Below are positions 13,612 through 18,015 of a stretch of 18,015 nucleotides of DNA, one piece after another. Position 1 is the stretch's first letter; every line of letters begins with the position of its first letter. The DNA is from Treponema sp. GTDB lineage: Bacteria > Spirochaetota > Spirochaetia > Treponematales > Breznakiellaceae. The translations under genes and the position numbers were made by a program. The notes beneath the pieces were generated by a model. It saw only the letters and a program-made list of their open reading frames with translations. It did no database searches and was not told the origin of the DNA. Where the stretch lies: contig JAIRUO010000199.1 in NCBI GenBank assembly GCA_031254385.1, positions 1-18,015 on the forward strand. Reading direction: 5' to 3'.

Positions 13612-16600
13612 CTAGTCATCGCTGTTATTATCGGATTCAGAATCCATTTCTCCTTCTGTATCCTCTGCAACAAAATCATCTTCCTGAGTCTCAGCGGCTC
13701 TTTCAAGTTTTCGTCTTTCAAGAACTTCATTCATGTATTCATCCAGATCTTGCTGATCCTCATCAAAGAGTTTTACTGCCCTATAGCGTTTCATTCCAGT
13801 ACCAGCGGGAATGGGATGCCCAATGATTATATTTTCTTTTAGGCCCCTAAGGTAATCCGTGGAACCGGCAATGGCTGCATTGGTAAGTACCCTTGTAGTT
13901 TCCTGGAAACTGGCTGCCGAAAGGAAGGAGTCTATATTAAGGCTGGCCTTTGTAATTCCCTGGAAAACAGGGCAGGCTATGGCTGGCTGGCCTCCTTCAG
14001 AAAGAACCCGGCTGTTTTCTTCGTGGAAACGGTACTTGTCAACTAACTGCCCGTAGATGAATTTGGTATCCCCTACAGATTTTATTTCAACCTTCCTCAT
14101 CATCTGGCGGATGATTACGCCTATGTGTTTATCGTTGATGGATACGCCGCTGAGCCGGTAAATATGCTGGACTTCGTCCATCAGGTAACGCTGAAGATTG
14201 TCCTCTCCAAGTATGTGAAGTATATCGTGGGGATTTATGGCACCTACACAGAGGCTTTCGCCGGCTTCTACAGGGTCTCCATCCCGGATCAAGAGCTGCA
14301 TGGACATGGGGATCAGATGTTTGTATTCTTTGCCAAAAGCGTCCTTTACAATGACGACCCGCTTGCTCTTGACTATACCCTTAAAACTGACTGTTCCGGA
14401 AATCATGGCAAGGACAGCAGGCTTCTTTGGCTTGCGGGCTTCGAAGAGTTCCCCTACCCTGGGAAGGCCGGCCGTAATGTCCATTCCCTTTGCCGATTCT
14501 TTGGTAATCTTTGCAATGGTGCGGCCCGCAGCTATTTTTTCTCCTTCATCAACCAGAATATAGGCGCCTCCGGGAAGGAAGTACGAACCGACTTCAGCTT
14601 CGTTTTCGTCAACCATGACAATGCGAGGCTGCATATTTTCAAGCTGATAATCTGTTATGCGCTTTTCTTTATTCCCGGTGTCCTCGTTAATTTCCTCTTT
14701 GAGGGTGGTTCCCAAATGGATGTCTTCGTATTTAACAATTCCCGCCACTTCCGCGATAATGGGGTCAGAGAACACGTCAAAGGTTGCTATGGTTTTTTCA
14801 GCTTCTACCACATCGCCCGTCTTTGCGACAAACTCAGAACCGTTCCTGATTTCGATCTTCTGGTTCTGCCCAATAAGGCAGAGCATGGAATCGTTGCCCT
14901 TTGAATCTTTTAGGATCATGGCATAAGCAATTTCCGGAGAAACAATTTCCTTGTTTCCCCGTTTAATAATTGGCGCGTCCCTGACTATGCGTTGGCCGTC
15001 TTCTACAAGAAGCTCGTCCCTGGATTCCAGTTTATATTCCCTCATTACCTTGTTGACAACGGCATGTCCTTTACGGGTAAAAAGCCAGTGTCCGGCCTTT
15101 GTAACTTCCAGCTTGCCTTCCGCGTTCTTTGACTTTATTTCCGGCATCTCAACATGAGTCCCGCCTACCTCCCGTATATAAACCGGGTATTTAAAGAAGA
15201 TGCGGTTTTCTTCGCTGACCTTTGTGGCGATGCCTCCGGTATGGAAGGTACGCATGGTAAGCTGGGTTCCCGGCTGGCCGATGGACTGAGCCGCAATAGT
15301 TCCTACCGCCTCGCCTATATCCACCGAACGGTTTGTGGCCAGGTTGCGCCCGTAACATTTGCGGCAGACTCCGTGCTTTGCTTCGCAGGTCAGTACGGTA
15401 CGTATCCTTACGGTTTCAACTCCAGCAGCCTCTATCTGAACCGCGATATCCGTTGTTATTTCTTCGTTCACATCAACAATGAGTTCTTTGGTAATGGGAT
15501 GCTTAACCTGTTCTAGCGTATAACGACCAATAATGCGGTCGCTTAAACGTTCCACAATGTCTTCCCCGTCTTTTATGGCAGAATAACCGATCCCATTAAT
15601 CGTACCGCAGTCATCTTCATTTACCACAACATCCTGTGCAATATCCACAAGGCGGCGGGTAAGGTAGCCTGCTTCCGAGGTTTTTAGAGCAGTGTCGGAC
15701 AAGCCTTTGCGAGCGCCGTTAGTCGAAATAAAGAATTCAATTACGCTCAAACCTTCTTTAAAGTTCGATCTGATCGGCAGTTCTATGATTTCTCCAGAAG
15801 GCTTGGTCATCAAGCCACGCATACCTGCAAGCTGGTGAATCTGCTTACGGCTTCCGCGTGCGCCAGAGTTAGCCATCATATACAGGGAGTTTAAGCCGTC
15901 CTGATCCGCTTCCAGGGTCTTCATCACGATATTGGCCAGATCCTCATTTGTTTTGTTCCAAATATCAACAACCCGGTTTTTGCGTTCTTCCTGGGTAATG
16001 GTTCCCTTTTTATAGTGGCCTTGAATCTCTTCTACAGCCTTGTTGGCTTTCTCAACCATTTCCATTTTTTCTTTTGGAACAACAATGTCGTCTACCCCAA
16101 TGGTAGCGCCGAAATCTGTAGCGTACTTATAACCGGTGGATTTGATAGCGTCCAGCATCTGTACGGTTATCCATGATCCCTTTTTTTCAAAAATACTTTC
16201 GATAAGGGCCTGGAGTTCCTTATCCTTCAATTCATAATTGATAAAAGGAATTTCCGGGGGCATTTCATCGTTAAACGCAAGCCTCCCTGCGGTTGTTTCA
16301 ATAATTCCGTCGTGACCTAGAGCAACCTCAACGCCGATTTTTTCCCAGATGGGGAATTTCGGGGCTTTTACCTTGATCAATGCCTGCCAGTCCAAAGTTC
16401 TGGCTTCCACGGCCATTTGCACTTCTTCTGCAGAGGAATAAAGAGGGACTATATTTTTTGCATCTTTTTTGTTTGAATTGGGGCGCTTGGCATTTGCCTT
16501 AATGCGGGTAAGGTAATTTATCCCCAAGACCATGTCCCTTGAAGGGTACACAATGGTTTTGCCGTTTGCCGGGTTTAGGATGTTCCGGGCAGAAAGCATC

Positions 16601-18015
16601 AGCGTCCAACATTCCATCTGCGCTGCCTGGGTCAGGGGAATATGGACAGCCATCTGGTCGCCGTCAAAGTCCGCATTAAACGCGGTACAAACAAGAGGAT
16701 GTAGCCTAATGGCCTTCCCTTCTACCAGTACCGGTTCAAAGGCCTGGATACCCAGGCGGTGGAGCGTAGGCGCACGGTTAAGCAAAACAGGATGCTCTTT
16801 AACTACCTCGTCAAGAATGGCAAATACTTCGGGCGTTTCCGCTTCTACCAGCATCTTGGCTTTCTTGATGTTATAAACGACATCCTTGTCAACCAGTTTT
16901 TTCATTAAGAAGGGCTTGAAGAGTTCGAGCGCCATTTTTGTGGGAAGCCCGCACTGCCACATTTTAAGATCCGGGCCAACGGTTATAACGCTGCGGCCTG
17001 AATAGTCTACCCGCTTGCCAAGAAGGTTCTGACGGAACCTACCCTGCTTGCCCTTGAGCATATCGCTGATGGATTTGAGGGGCCGGTTGGAAGCGCCTTT
17101 GACTACGCGCTTTTTCTTGGAATTATCAAAAAGGGCGTCTACCGCTTCCTGGAGCATACGCTTTTCATTACGTATAATGATGTCAGGGGCGTTAAGCGTC
17201 ATGAGCCTTCTAAGGCGGTTGTTCCGGTTTATTACCCGGCGGTACAGGTCGTTAAGATCGCTGGTGGCAAAGCGACCGCCGTCAAGCTGCACCATGGGGC
17301 GCAGTTCCGGAGGAATAACAGGTATTACATCAAGTATCATCCATTCGGGTTTGTTTCTTGAATTCCTAAAATTCTCCACAATATCTATACGCTTAAGAAG
17401 CCGTTTGTCGCTCTTGGGCCCTTTTTCTATCATTTTGGCCCTGAGTTCCACAGCCACTCTGTCAAGGTCTATATTCTCCAAGAGGGTACGTATAGCTTCC
17501 GCGCCCATACCCGCGCTAAAGCCGCCGCCGTAACGATCCTGGGCCTCATTATATTCTTCTTCGCTGAGTAGCTGCTGTTTTTTTAGGTCCGTATCTCCGG
17601 TATCAATGACAACGTACTTCTCATAATAAAGGACAGACCTAAGCGCCGACATGGGAAGGTCGAGCAGCAGACCCATACGGCTTGGCACTGAACGGTAATA
17701 CCATATATGCGAAACCGGAGCGGCCAGTTCAATATGCCCCATGCGTTCCCGCCGCACCTTAAAGTGGGTTACTTCAACGCCGCAGCGATCGCAGATAACG
17801 CCTTTATAGCGTATGGACTTGAACTTTCCGCAGTAACATTCCCATTCTTTGGTGGTTCCAAAGATACGCTCGCAAAAGAGCCCGTCTTTTTCGGGGCGCA
17901 GAGTCCGGTAATTGATGGTTTCCGGTTTTTTGACTTCCCCGTAAGACCAGTCCCTGATCATCTGCGGAGAAGCAAGCCGTATCATTATAGAATCAAAATC
18001 CTGAATGTCCCTCAT
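13612..18015 (-). CDS. rpoC: RNA polymerase beta-prime subunit
   Basis: The largest catalytic subunit of RNA polymerase, 1467 residues from an ATG that is exactly the last three bases of the window; the N-terminus [17 protein letters not shown] fits the family, so it is probably complete, but no upstream sequence is visible. The N-terminal zinc ribbon uses Cys60, 62, 75 and 78. The active-site loop NADFDGDQ at 447-454 holds the three magnesium-binding Asp residues 449, 451 and 453. The second zinc site uses Cys803, 877, 884 and 887. The trigger-loop region contains [20 protein letters not shown]. The C-terminus is an acidic tail ([20 protein letters not shown]). Slightly longer than the E. 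coli protein (1407). rpoB presumably lies just upstream. Downstream is an acyltransferase gene at 11 bp instead of rpsL. Confidence 0.98.
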   Translation of the reverse strand: MRDIQDFDSIMIRLASPQMIRDWSYGEVKKPETINYRTLRPEKDGLFCERIFGTTKEWECYCGKFKSIRYKGVICDRCGVEVTHFKVRRERMGHIELAAPVSHIWYYRSVPSRMGLLLDLPMSALRSVLYYEKYVVIDTGDTDLKKQQLLSEEEYNEAQDRYGGGFSAGMGAEAIRTLLENIDLDRVAVELRAKMIEKGPKSDKRLLKRIDIVENFRNSRNKPEWMILDVIPVIPPELRPMVQLDGGRFATSDLNDLYRRVINRNNRLRRLMTLNAPDIIIRNEKRMLQEAVDALFDNSKKKRVVKGASNRPLKSISDMLKGKQGRFRQNLLGKRVDYSGRSVITVGPDLKMWQCGLPTKMALELFKPFLMKKLVDKDVVYNIKKAKMLVEAETPEVFAILDEVVKEHPVLLNRAPTLHRLGIQAFEPVLVEGKAIRLHPLVCTAFNADFDGDQMAVHIPLTQAAQMECWTLMLSARNILNPANGKTIVYPSRDMVLGINYLTRIKANAKRPNSNKKDAKNIVPLYSSAEEVQMAVEARTLDWQALIKVKAPKFPIWEKIGVEVALGHDGIIETTAGRLAFNDEMPPEIPFINYELKDKELQALIESIFEKKGSWITVQMLDAIKSTGYKYATDFGATIGVDDIVVPKEKMEMVEKANKAVEEIQGHYKKGTITQEERKNRVVDIWNKTNEDLANIVMKTLEADQDGLNSLYMMANSGARGSRKQIHQLAGMRGLMTKPSGEIIELPIRSNFKEGLSVIEFFISTNGARKGLSDTALKTSEAGYLTRRLVDIAQDVVVNEDDCGTINGIGYSAIKDGEDIVERLSDRIIGRYTLEQVKHPITKELIVDVNEEITTDIAVQIEAAGVETVRIRTVLTCEAKHGVCRKCYGRNLATNRSVDIGEAVGTIAAQSIGQPGTQLTMRTFHTGGIATKVSEENRIFFKYPVYIREVGGTHVEMPEIKSKNAEGKLEVTKAGHWLFTRKGHAVVNKVMREYKLESRDELLVEDGQRIVRDAPIIKRGNKEIVSPEIAYAMILKDSKGNDSMLCLIGQNQKIEIRNGSEFVAKTGDVVEAEKTIATFDVFSDPIIAEVAGIVKYEDIHLGTTLKEEINEDTGNKEKRITDYQLENMQPRIVMVDENEAEVGSYFLPGGAYILVDEGEKIAAGRTIAKITKESAKGMDITAGLPRVGELFEARKPKKPAVLAMISGTVSFKGIVKSKRVVIVKDAFGKEYKHLIPMSMQLLIRDGDPVEAGESLCVGAINPHDILHILGEDNLQRYLMDEVQHIYRLSGVSINDKHIGVIIRQMMRKVEIKSVGDTKFIYGQLVDKYRFHEENSRVLSEGGQPAIACPVFQGITKASLNIDSFLSAASFQETTRVLTNAAIAGSTDYLRGLKENIIIGHPIPAGTGMKRYRAVKLFDEDQQDLDEYMNEVLERRKLERAAETQEDDFVAEDTEGEMDSESDNNSDD

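Noticed and set aside
14125..14904. A 259-codon open frame on the plus strand inside rpoC
   Set aside because: It is fully antisense to conserved beta-prime coding sequence, its translation resembles no protein family, and there is no ribosome site; it reflects codon bias of rpoC.

Overview
This window most likely comes from a spirochaete of the Treponema group with a mid-range GC content. The main reasons are the RNA polymerase beta-prime N-terminus and overall architecture, which I recognise as treponemal, and the number of short lipoproteins. The assignment to Treponema is inference from recalled sequences and no search was run. There are no tRNA, rRNA, CRISPR or transposase genes.

Left region (about 1-5824, all minus strand): an envelope gene cluster. 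It is read from a sigma70-type promoter at 5796-5824 through a small LPP20-like lipoprotein (5178-5732) and a strong intrinsic terminator (5129-5161). Then come a second LPP20-like lipoprotein (4302-5099), a larger LPP20 lipoprotein (3086-4282), an LpoB-like lipoprotein (2401-3021), a COG3014-type helical-repeat lipoprotein (1056-2393) and a two-module AAA-type ATPase that runs off the left edge (1-1034). Five consecutive genes encode lipoproteins. LPP20, LpoB-like and COG3014 families often occur together; an ATPase in tandem with them is the unusual part.

Middle region (5861-10372): a Uma2-family PD-(D/E)XK protein (minus) is divergent from uvrB (plus), with start codons two bases apart. 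The uvrB gene has no Shine-Dalgarno and a promoter-like sequence placed to start transcription at its ATG. It is followed by rlpA (DPBB plus SPOR cell-wall enzyme) and a TTG-started EamA/DMT transporter, closely spaced and probably co-transcribed. A 105-bp element with 10-bp inverted ends (10323-10427) fills the convergent junction. It encodes the last 16 residues of the transporter and contributes to the stop codons of both converging genes.

Right region (10426-18015, minus strand): rpoC, beginning exactly at the right edge, is followed after 11 bp by a lipid-type cassette: a 450-residue PlsC-like acyltransferase, a 151-residue membrane protein, and a second, clearly paralogous 451-residue acyltransferase. 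Spacing and an 8-base overlap indicate one transcription unit. The ribosomal genes rpsL/rpsG that often follow rpoC are not present here.

Best candidates for something undescribed are the acyltransferase/membrane protein/acyltransferase cassette behind rpoC, the lipoprotein cluster ending in the AAA ATPase, and the inverted-repeat element that forms gene ends.
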